A program made the position numbers and the translations under genes. Positions 57,047-64,000 of a stretch of 64,000 bases of DNA are shown here, piece by piece (positions within the stretch are counted from its first letter, which is position 1; each line of letters starts with the position of its first letter). This DNA comes from Terrirhizobium terrae (GTDB taxonomy: Bacteria; Pseudomonadota; Alphaproteobacteria; Rhizobiales; Rhizobiaceae), in assembly GCF_030323265.1 (NCBI RefSeq), contig NZ_CP104992.1:1959501-2023500 (forward strand). Direction: 5' to 3'. The notes beneath the pieces were generated by a model. That model saw nothing but the letters and a program-made list of their open reading frames with translations, was not told the origin of the DNA and ran no database searches.

Positions 57047-58621
57047 TTATGCCTCGACACCCTGCAGGCCGTAACCTCCGAGCGCGAAGAAGTCGTCGAT
57101 CGCATGGATCGGCGAAATCGCGATCAGTCGTTCGAGGAATTCGTCGGAAGCGAGTTCTTCCTCGATCGCCTCTACTTCGGCCGAAAGCGCCCGATCGAGC
57201 GTGTAGAAGGCCGCATGCTTGCGCACCACTTCGTAGATCAGTCCCACCGCGCCGCCCGGCTGGTCGCCATGGATGTCCATGGCCTGCGCGGCAAGCAGCG
57301 CCTCGAGGCCGGCGAGGCGCCGGATCGCACGGACCTGACGCTCGAAGCGTTCGATGACAAGTGGCAGGAAGGCCGCCTCGTCCTCCATGCCGCCGGCGAC
57401 GACGAGCGACTGCGCCGAGACGGGATTGCTCATCGACAGAACCCGGGAAAAGATCTCGCCGGCCAACTTGATGATCGGGCCGAAGCCGGTGGCGATCGCG
57501 CCATAGGGCACGAGATTGACCGGCAGGTCGCGCCGCTGGCCGTTGCCGAGCAGGACGCAGCGATTGAACGAATTGCGCGCCGCATGGGCCATGCACAGCA
57601 CGGCCGATTCCATCAGCACGGTGACATCGAGCGGAAGCGATCCGCCGGAGGTCAGCACGCGGCCTTCCGCGATCACCGGGTTGTCGTCGGAGCGTCCCGT
57701 CGCCGCCAGGATCTTGTGACCGGAAGTGAGCACGCTTTCGAAGACCGCGCCAAAAACCTGCGGGATCATGCGCAGGCTGAGCGGATCCTGCACATGGGTG
57801 CCGCTCGGCCAGTCCCATCCCTGGGACGCGTTGAGCAGCCAGGAACCGATCATCGCCTCGCGCGCCGTGCCCACATGGGTGACGGCGAGCCAGGGATCGC
57901 GGGAAGCACCCATCGCACCCGCCGCTGAAAGTCCGGTGGCGAGAAGCACGCGCAGCGCCCCCGCCGCCGCACGCATGGTGCGTGCCGCAGCGGCGAAGCT
58001 GACGGAATTGACGCTGAGTGAGGCGAGGCTGTCGCGTGGCGCCATTTTCTGCGGCGAGATCCCGGCTGCGGCGAAGGCTTGCGCCGCAGGCATCCGCTTG
58101 CCTTGATAGACCGCTTCACCGACGCCGGTCAGCACGGCGCCGATCTGGCCCATCAGGCCGATATCGGCACAGCCGATCGAGCCGGTACGCCGCACGATCG
58201 GGATCACGTCAGCGGCGAGAAGCTCCAGATAGCTGTCCACCAGTTCCGTCGTGCAGCCGACGTAGCCGGTCAGGGCCGTATTGACCCGAAGCGCGATGGC
58301 GCTGCGCACGACCGAGGTGGGGAAGGGCTCGCCCGTGCCGAAATGGTGAGCGCGTACGAGGCCGAGATTGAACTGGTCGAGTTCCTCGTTCGACCAGGCG
58401 ATGTCCTTCATCGCGCCAACCCCGGTGGTCGCGCCATAGACGGGCATGCCGTCGGCAATCGCCTGCTCCAGCACAGCGCGGGCCGCCCGCACACGACCCA
58501 TGCCGTCAGGGTCTGCGCTAACCTTCGCCCGGCCCTCGCCGATGACGAGAAGCTCAGCAAAACCCAGCGGTTGGCCATTCAGTTCGATATGGATTTTCGG
58601 ATCGGATATGTGTGTTCCCAT
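57047..58621 (-). CDS. Divergent histidine/phenylalanine ammonia-lyase family protein
   Basis: About 524 residues of the HAL/PAL fold. VYGATTGVGAM (Y62) matches the catalytic Y-G-x-N-T-G-F-G loop, though N is replaced by T. HVQDPLSLRMIPQVFG matches the Q-D-P-Y-S-L-R-C motif with Y changed to L, and QSLVVAGGMEDEA keeps the late glutamate. The MIO-forming A-S-G triad is not present: the segment reads G-S-I-G-C151-A-D-I. If the loop is one residue shorter, cysteine takes the place of the MIO serine. Substrate and even lyase activity are uncertain. It is a single gene. Confidence 0.75.
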   Translation of the reverse strand: MGTHISDPKIHIELNGQPLGFAELLVIGEGRAKVSADPDGMGRVRAARAVLEQAIADGMPVYGATTGVGAMKDIAWSNEELDQFNLGLVRAHHFGTGEPFPTSVVRSAIALRVNTALTGYVGCTTELVDSYLELLAADVIPIVRRTGSIGCADIGLMGQIGAVLTGVGEAVYQGKRMPAAQAFAAAGISPQKMAPRDSLASLSVNSVSFAAAARTMRAAAGALRVLLATGLSAAGAMGASRDPWLAVTHVGTAREAMIGSWLLNASQGWDWPSGTHVQDPLSLRMIPQVFGAVFESVLTSGHKILAATGRSDDNPVIAEGRVLTSGGSLPLDVTVLMESAVLCMAHAARNSFNRCVLLGNGQRRDLPVNLVPYGAIATGFGPIIKLAGEIFSRVLSMSNPVSAQSLVVAGGMEDEAAFLPLVIERFERQVRAIRRLAGLEALLAAQAMDIHGDQPGGAVGLIYEVVRKHAAFYTLDRALSAEVEAIEEELASDEFLERLIAISPIHAIDDFFALGGYGLQGVEA

Positions 58622-58696
58622 GCGGCTCACACTATTGCAGGAGAACGGTTTCACAATGCCTGAAATGCGTCGCGTCAGGCATTATTCGGGACATGA

Positions 58697-60256
58697 TCAG
58701 ACCGTGAGCGCGATATAGACGAGCGCGATCGCGATAATCCACAGCGCCACACGGCCGCTGCGGCTGTGGCGTGCCTCCGACCTGCCGATCGCTTCGGCCG
58801 TGTCGGCATCGAAACGCAGTCCGTTCTCGCTCATATTCACGAGTTCGCGATGCAGCGTCTCGGTCTTGGCGGCGATCTCCGGCAGCGCTTCGGCAAGCTT
58901 CACCGCGGCCTTGGCGCCATCCTTCAGGTCGGAGAGAACACGCTTCGGGCCAAGATTGTCGCGGATCCAGTCGCCGACGACCGGCTCCGACGCCTTCCAC
59001 ATGTTGAAGCGCGGGTTGAGCATGCGCGACACGCCTTCGACGACGACCATGGTCTTCTGCAAGAGGATCAGCTGCGGCTGCGTCTGCATCTCGAAAAGGT
59101 CGGTCACTTCGAAGAGCAGGGCAAGCAGGCGCGCCATCGAGATCGTCTCGGCCGGCTGACCGTGGATCGGCTCGCCGATTGCGCGGATCGCCTGGGCGAA
59201 GGCGGAGACGTCATGATGGCCGGGCACATAGCCGGCCTCGAAATGAACCTCGGCGACGCGCATGTAGTCGCGGGTGATGAAGCCGAACAGGATCTCGGCA
59301 AGGAACCGCCGCTCCTTCTTTCCGAGCCGTCCGGTAATGCCCATGTCGACGGCGACGATCGTGCCGTCCCGCTCTACGAACAGATTGCCCGGATGCATGT
59401 CGGCATGGAAGAAGCCATCGCGCAGCGTGTGGCGCAGGAAGGACTGGATCAGGACCTCGGCGAGCTTTTCCAGGTTATGTCCGGCAGCGCGCAACGCCTC
59501 GATGTCGTTCATCTTAACGCCGTCGATCCACTCCATGGTGATGACGTCGCGGCCGGTGCGCTCCCAATCGACGGTCGGCACGCGGAAGCCCGGGTCGTCC
59601 TTGGTGTTCTCGGCGATCTCGGAAAGGGCGGCCGCTTCCAGCCGTAGGTCCATTTCCATCTTGGTCGTCTGTTCCAGCGTGCGCGTCACTTCCACCGGCC
59701 GCAGACGACGGCTGGAGGGCATCAGGCGTTCCTGCATGCGGGCGATCACATACATGCCCTCGATGTCATGGGCGAAACGCTGACGTACACCCGGACGCAC
59801 GACCTTCACGGCAACCTTTTTACCGTTGACGATTGCCGGATGAACCTGCGCGATGGAGGCGGCCGCGATCGGCTCCTCGAAGGATGTGTAGAGATCCTCG
59901 ATCGGCCGACCGAGCGAGGTCTGGATCGCGGATTTCGCAGCCGCCGTCGGGAAAAAGGCCATCCGGTCCTGCAGCATGGCAAGATCGACGGCCCAGTCGA
60001 CGCCGACGACATCCGGACGGGTGGCAAGGAACTGGCCGATCTTCACATAGGAAGGGCCGAGCCGGTCGACCGCACGGGTCAGCCGCTCGCTGCGGGCCTG
60101 TTTCTTGGCCCGAAAGCGGGTCAGCGGCGCAACCAGCGATTTGACGAAGCCGACGGCAGGCGGCATGTCCTCGGTCGGCAGGGCCGAGACCACGCCTTCG
60201 CGAACAAGGACCCAGCCGACACGGGCGAGCCGGAAATAGGCGCCGATCGTGCTCAT
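58697..60256 (-). CDS. ubiB: UbiB-family ABC1 kinase-like protein, ubiquinone biosynthesis
   Basis: A 519-residue ABC1/ADCK protein needed for ubiquinone synthesis. The N-terminal KxGQ motif is LGPSYVKIGQFLATRPDVVG. AAASIAQVHPA is the Ala-rich nucleotide loop, KKVAVKVVRPGV the lysine strand, and HADMHPGNLFVERDGTIVAV the catalytic Asn/Asp region. A C-terminal membrane helix (VALWIIAIALVYIAL) anchors it. It starts 4 bases after ubiE, in the usual ubiE-ubiB operon. Confidence 0.94.
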   Translation of the reverse strand: MSTIGAYFRLARVGWVLVREGVVSALPTEDMPPAVGFVKSLVAPLTRFRAKKQARSERLTRAVDRLGPSYVKIGQFLATRPDVVGVDWAVDLAMLQDRMAFFPTAAAKSAIQTSLGRPIEDLYTSFEEPIAAASIAQVHPAIVNGKKVAVKVVRPGVRQRFAHDIEGMYVIARMQERLMPSSRRLRPVEVTRTLEQTTKMEMDLRLEAAALSEIAENTKDDPGFRVPTVDWERTGRDVITMEWIDGVKMNDIEALRAAGHNLEKLAEVLIQSFLRHTLRDGFFHADMHPGNLFVERDGTIVAVDMGITGRLGKKERRFLAEILFGFITRDYMRVAEVHFEAGYVPGHHDVSAFAQAIRAIGEPIHGQPAETISMARLLALLFEVTDLFEMQTQPQLILLQKTMVVVEGVSRMLNPRFNMWKASEPVVGDWIRDNLGPKRVLSDLKDGAKAAVKLAEALPEIAAKTETLHRELVNMSENGLRFDADTAEAIGRSEARHSRSGRVALWIIAIALVYIALTV

Positions 60257-60260
60257 GCGG

Positions 60261-61037
60261 TCAGAGTTTCCAGCCGGAATGCAGGGCAGCGATGCCGCCG
60301 GTATAGTTGGTATAAGTCACGCGGGAGAAGCCTGCGGTGCGGATCATCGCGGCAAAATTCTCCTGGTTGGGGAATTTGCGGATCGATTCCACCAGATACT
60401 GATAGGGCTCGGCATCGCCGGTGATCATCTTGCCGAACTGAGGAATGGCCTTGAACGACCATTCTTCATAGAAACGCTCGAGAAGCGGCATCTCGACCTC
60501 GGAAAATTCCAAGACCAGCAGGCGGCCGCCGCGCTTCAGCACGCGATAGGCTTCAGACAGCGCGACATCGATGCGCGGCACGTTGCGGATGCCGAAGGCG
60601 ACCGTATAGGCGTCGAAGGAATTGTCCTCGAAGGGCAGGGATTCCGCATTGGCCTCGACAAAATCGAGATTGCCGGACAGCTTCTTCTTCTCCGCGCGCT
60701 CGGCGCCGACGGCGAGCATTGAGCCGTTGATGTCGAGCACGGTCGTATGCGCCTTGCGGCCGGATGCCTCGACGATGCGAAACGCGATGTCGCCGGTGCC
60801 GCCGGCCACGTCGAGTGTCTTGTAGCCCTCATCCTTGCGCGGGTTCAGCGCGGCGATCATCGCATCCTTCCAGACGCGGTGCATGCCGGCCGACATCACG
60901 TCGTTCATGATGTCGTAGCGCTTGGCCACCTTGTGGAAGACGTCGTTGACGAGACCCTGCTTTTCGCCATCCGCGACCTGGCGAAAACCATAGGAGGTTT
61001 CCATTCCGCCGTCGGCTCCGGTTCGGGCTTCGGTCAT
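60261..61037 (-). CDS. ubiE: Ubiquinone/menaquinone C-methyltransferase UbiE
   Basis: SAM-dependent methyltransferase of quinone biosynthesis. The start at 61037 ([20 protein letters not shown]) gives 258 residues; the open frame further upstream is not coding. Signature 1, [18 protein letters not shown], the SAM motif [15 protein letters not shown] and signature 2, [15 protein letters not shown], are all present. It is the first gene of ubiE-ubiB and is divergent from mutM, also a standard arrangement in alphaproteobacteria. Confidence 0.96.
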   Translation of the reverse strand: MTEARTGADGGMETSYGFRQVADGEKQGLVNDVFHKVAKRYDIMNDVMSAGMHRVWKDAMIAALNPRKDEGYKTLDVAGGTGDIAFRIVEASGRKAHTTVLDINGSMLAVGAERAEKKKLSGNLDFVEANAESLPFEDNSFDAYTVAFGIRNVPRIDVALSEAYRVLKRGGRLLVLEFSEVEMPLLERFYEEWSFKAIPQFGKMITGDAEPYQYLVESIRKFPNQENFAAMIRTAGFSRVTYTNYTGGIAALHSGWKL

Positions 61038-61213
61038 CGAGTACTCCTTAAAGTCTGTCCTCAGGCCCGGACCATAGCGAAACCAGTGCCGGATCGCTAT
61101 GTGGTGCATGGTCCCGATTGTGATGGCCCCGCGGTTGATGGTCCGAGGGTGATATTTGTCTGCCCGGTCTATAGAACAATGGCGGCGTTGTTGAAACAGG
61201 AAGTTAGGTACCC

Positions 61214-62092
61214 ATGCCCGAATTGCCAGAGGTCGAAACGGTCAGACGCGGGCTTGCCCCGGTCATGGAGGGCGCCCGGCTCGAAAGGCTCGATCTCAAC
61301 CGCCCCGACCTGCGCTTTCCCTTCCCGCAGGACTTCGCCGATCGTGTCGCCGGCCGCCGCATTGTCTCGCTCGGCCGACGGGCAAAATACCTTCTTATAG
61401 ACCTGGAAGACGACCTGACCGTCATCAGCCATCTCGGCATGTCCGGCTCCTTCCGCATCGAGGAAGAAGTGCAGGGCGATTTCCATCATCCTCGCTCGAA
61501 GGATGAGAAGCACGACCATGTCGTCTTTAATCTCACCGGCGAGGCCGGGCCGCGCAAGGTGATCTACAATGACCCGCGCCGTTTCGGTTTCATGCATCTG
61601 TGGAAGCGCAGCGAGCTCGATCTCTACCCGGCCTTTGCCGAACTCGGGCCGGAGCCGACCGGCAATGCGCTCGACGCCGACTATCTGGCGACAAGGCTTG
61701 CAGGCAAGAACCAGCCGCTCAAGGGCGCGCTGCTCGACCAGACGGTGATCGCGGGCCTCGGCAATATCTATGTCTGCGAGGCGCTGTGGCGCTCGCATCT
61801 GTCGCCCAAGCGCCAGTCCGGCACGCTGGTCACGCCGACCGGAAGGCCGAAGAAGGAACTTCTGGCGCTGACAGATGCCATCCGGGCCGTCATCGCCGAT
61901 GCGATTGCCGCCGGCGGCTCCTCGCTGCGCGACCATATCCAGACCGACGGTTCGCTCGGTTATTTCCAGCATTCCTTTTCCGTCTACGATCGCGAGGGCG
62001 AGGCTTGCCGCACGCCGGGATGCGGCGGTACGGTTTCGCGCATTACCCAGTCCGGCAGGTCGACCTTCTATTGTGCCGCCTGCCAGAAATAA
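61214..62092 (+). CDS. mutM: Formamidopyrimidine-DNA glycosylase
   Basis: Base-excision repair enzyme for 8-oxoguanine and formamidopyrimidines. The N-terminus [13 protein letters not shown] supplies the catalytic proline (P2) and E3. The H2TH helix region [20 protein letters not shown] is present. The C-terminal zinc finger has cysteines in CRTPGCGG and FYCAACQK. It has 292 residues, the standard length, and is divergent from ubiE. Confidence 0.96.
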   Translation: MPELPEVETVRRGLAPVMEGARLERLDLNRPDLRFPFPQDFADRVAGRRIVSLGRRAKYLLIDLEDDLTVISHLGMSGSFRIEEEVQGDFHHPRSKDEKHDHVVFNLTGEAGPRKVIYNDPRRFGFMHLWKRSELDLYPAFAELGPEPTGNALDADYLATRLAGKNQPLKGALLDQTVIAGLGNIYVCEALWRSHLSPKRQSGTLVTPTGRPKKELLALTDAIRAVIADAIAAGGSSLRDHIQTDGSLGYFQHSFSVYDREGEACRTPGCGGTVSRITQSGRSTFYCAACQK

Positions 62093-62137
62093 CGGCCGGA
62101 CACGTCCCGGCGACAATCATATGAGGAGGAACACCCG

Positions 62138-62911
62138 GTGAGCTATGAAACGATCCTGACCGAAACGCGCGGCGCCGTCGCCATCGTCACGCTGAACCGC
62201 CCGCAGGCGCTGAACGCCCTGAACTCGACGGTCATGGCCGAACTGACCGCTGCACTGGCAGCCTATGACAAGGATCCGGCGATTGCCGCCGTCGTGCTCA
62301 CCGGCTCGGAAAAGGCATTCGCCGCCGGTGCCGATATCAAGGAAATGCAGTCGATCTCGTTCGTCGATGCCTATGTCGGCGACTTCATCTCCGGCTGGGA
62401 TGCGGTTGCCGCCTTCCGCAAGCCGCTGATCGCCGCCGTCTCCGGCTTTGCGCTCGGCGGCGGCTGCGAGCTTGCCATGATGTGCGACTTCATCATCGCG
62501 TCCGACACCGCGAAATTCGGCCAGCCAGAGATTACGCTCGGTGTCATCCCCGGCCTCGGCGGCTCGCAGCGGCTGACGCGCGCCGTCGGCAAGGCCAAGG
62601 CCATGGATCTCGTGCTCACCGGCCGGATGATGGATGCGGCGGAGGCAGAGCGTGCGGGACTCGTATCGCGTGTGGTCGAGAGCGGAAAGCTGATGGACGA
62701 GGCGGTCACCGCAGCAGAGAAGATCGCGGCCTTCCCGCGGGCGGCGGTGTTGATGGCCAAGGAGGCGGTCAATCGCTCTTTCGAGACGACGCTTGCCGAA
62801 GGCCTGCGCTTCGAGCGGCGCCTGTTTCACTCGCTTTTTGCCACCGCCGACCAGAAGGAAGGCATGGCCGCCTTTGTGGAGAAGCGCAAACCCAGCTTCT
62901 CCAACAGATAA
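62138..62911 (+). CDS. Enoyl-CoA hydratase
   Basis: Crotonase-fold enzyme of 257 residues with a GTG start at 62138 after AGGAGGA. The CoA-binding oxyanion loop is [12 protein letters not shown]. The catalytic glutamates lie in [14 protein letters not shown] and [14 protein letters not shown], in the positions of mitochondrial short-chain enoyl-CoA hydratase. It hydrates trans-2-enoyl-CoA in fatty-acid beta-oxidation. It follows mutM by 45 bases and may be co-transcribed. The mutM/ech/rpsT order is typical for Rhizobiales. Confidence 0.92.
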   Translation: MSYETILTETRGAVAIVTLNRPQALNALNSTVMAELTAALAAYDKDPAIAAVVLTGSEKAFAAGADIKEMQSISFVDAYVGDFISGWDAVAAFRKPLIAAVSGFALGGGCELAMMCDFIIASDTAKFGQPEITLGVIPGLGGSQRLTRAVGKAKAMDLVLTGRMMDAAEAERAGLVSRVVESGKLMDEAVTAAEKIAAFPRAAVLMAKEAVNRSFETTLAEGLRFERRLFHSLFATADQKEGMAAFVEKRKPSFSNR

Positions 62912-62926
62912 TGCCCAAAAAGCGCG

Positions 62927-62955
62927 TTGACTGGTGCGGGTATTCCCGCTATATG
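62927..62955 (+). promoter_or_regulatory. Strong sigma-70-type promoter of rpsT
   Basis: TTGACT (62927-62932), a 17-base spacer, TATATG (62950-62955). Both boxes are near consensus with ideal spacing. The rpsT ATG is about 115 bases after the expected start of transcription, leaving a long leader. Confidence 0.7.
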
Positions 62956-63077
62956 CCCGGCCACAGTTGGGAAAGCCTCTTCACGGCTTCCTCTATTGCT
63001 CCCGAATTGCTGGATAAAGGGTCGCATGACCGGCGGCAACGGTGGAGTGTTGGTTCGAATTCGTAGAGAGGCATGAA

Positions 63078-63344
63078 ATGGCCAATACAACTTCGGCGAA
63101 AAAGGCGACCCGCAAGATCGCTCGCCGTACCGCAGTCAACAAGGCTCGCCGTTCGCGCGTCCGTGGCTTCATCCGTAAGGTTGAGGAAGCGATCGCAACC
63201 GGTGATCTGACGGTTGCTGCAGCAGCACTGAAGGCCGCGCAGCCGGAGATCGCTCGCGCTGCTACCAAGGGCGTCCTCCACAGCAACACGGCATCCCGCA
63301 AGGTGTCCCGTCTGGCTGCTCGTGTGAAGGCCCTGTCGGCCTAA
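63078..63344 (+). CDS. rpsT: 30S ribosomal protein S20
   Basis: An 88-residue basic protein beginning [20 protein letters not shown], rich in Lys, Arg and Ala, as expected for S20, which binds the 5' domain of 16S rRNA. The start at 63078 is fixed by similarity and a GAGAGG box; the reading frame extends upstream without family features. A strong promoter and a perfect terminator flank it, so it is monocistronic. Confidence 0.97.
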   Translation: MANTTSAKKATRKIARRTAVNKARRSRVRGFIRKVEEAIATGDLTVAAAALKAAQPEIARAATKGVLHSNTASRKVSRLAARVKALSA

Positions 63345-63370
63345 TCCGGCTAACGAAATTTTGATCTGCA

Positions 63371-63398
63371 AAAAGCCTGGTCTCACGACCGGGCTTTT
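63371..63398 (+). terminator. Rho-independent terminator of rpsT
   Basis: AAAAGCCTGGTC (63371-63382) pairs with GACCGGGCTTTT (63387-63398) around a four-base loop, with one G-T pair. It begins 27 bases after the stop codon. Confidence 0.88.
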
Positions 63399-64000
63399 CG
63401 TGATTCTGCCTTATTCATAGATCGTTGCCCGGCTTATTAACAATTTCATGTCGAGTGCGTGACATGGAATATTCAACCTAATCAGTTGCTTATGGGCCAT
63501 TTTTGAATCTTTTTCGGAATTTTGGCCGGCGCCCGGTAGCCGGATTCGAGTCAAGCGAATTTTTATTTTTCCTGTGAATCATGCTCGCCAGAGATGGCCA
63601 AATTTGAATCCCATTGATTCAACTACGATTCTTTATGACAGCTTTCGCCGCATTCAAATCGCGCCGCAAGAGTCAACGGCCGTGCCTTAAGTTTGGGTAA
63701 AAACGCTGTTGATCTTGCCAAGTGATCCTGCCTAAATGGCCTCCAGCAAGGGGCGCGGGGACATCTTCAAAAGCTTCCGCAGAACGCTTTTCCAAGAAGG
63801 CGTGAACGGTGCTTTATGCCCCTTGCGGCGGGATCGCAATTCCCGTTCTCCATAAACTGCAGGTTGTATACCGAAAAATCCTGTTTTTCGGATGCAGCCG
63901 TTTTGCGCCCAGCTGGCTGGTAACGGCAAGCGAGGGGACATTGGAATAAGGCGGCTCATGACGAGGATGAGGCGCCATGGTGGGGTCACCCGCACCTGTC
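63399..64000 (+). other. Non-coding region, probably upstream of dnaA, with clustered GANTC sites
   Basis: About 600 bases with no convincing gene. The part 63420-63700 is distinctly A+T rich and holds eight GANTC sites (63505, 63543, 63548, 63576, 63607, 63617, 63628, 63670). From the conserved order after rpsT, the next gene should be dnaA, starting outside the window. I see no exact DnaA box. The right-hand 270 bases contain a minus-strand frame (63732-63995) that does not look coding. Confidence 0.55.

Noticed and set aside
63732-63995. An 87-residue minus-strand frame at the right edge
   Set aside because: No ribosome-binding site, no recognisable domain, and unlikely composition; it probably lies in the dnaA upstream region.

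Overview
The window looks like chromosomal DNA of an alphaproteobacterium of the family Rhizobiaceae (Rhizobium/Agrobacterium relatives). The evidence is the high G+C content, the mutM / enoyl-CoA hydratase / rpsT run that normally precedes dnaA in this order, RIME-type palindromic repeats, a Rhizobium-type pmtA, a PhoB-type ugp operon and a dense cluster of GANTC (CcrM) sites. No plasmid, phage, transposase, CRISPR array, tRNA or rRNA gene was recognised. The genus cannot be fixed from the sequence.

Layout. 1-9.3 kb: housekeeping genes (M29 aminopeptidase, YbaK, ArsC-like reductase, guaA, mtnN, tspO) around an ECF sigma factor / NrsF anti-sigma pair with a divergent secreted hydrolase. 9.3-14.7 kb: a putative iron operon transcribed leftward (imelysin, di-haem cytochrome, second imelysin, Tat-exported DUF1513 protein), split by a RIME-like repeat. 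14.8-28 kb: RsmB-type methyltransferase, rlpA, epimerases, queG, GST, uppP, an inner-membrane/HlyD pair, pyrF, pmtA and dnaN. 28-37.4 kb: rsmI, yraN, the ugpBAEC glycerol-3-phosphate transporter behind a four-repeat Pho box, gshB and comM. 37.5-50.5 kb: cysK, dut, prfC, a threonine dehydratase, a FecCD-type ABC transporter ending in trmO, a molbindin, otsB-otsA and a class II glutamine amidotransferase. 50.4-58.7 kb: YjbR protein, coaBC, then an accessory block (glyoxalase-type protein, LysR/MFS pair, ClpP-like periplasmic protein with a coiled-coil membrane protein, and a divergent HAL/PAL-family lyase). 58.7-64 kb: ubiE-ubiB, mutM, enoyl-CoA hydratase, rpsT and a non-coding region that probably leads into dnaA just outside the window.

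Two points cut across the annotation. First, about twenty single-base deletions, many in G or C runs, break eighteen otherwise intact genes, including essential ones (guaA, dnaN). I read these as consensus sequencing errors and annotate the genes at full length. Second, the clearest regulatory finding is a pair of identical ECF-type promoters (GTAACA, 16 bases, CGAA) facing outward between the sigma factor gene and the secreted hydrolase, which suggests a small self-contained stress regulon.
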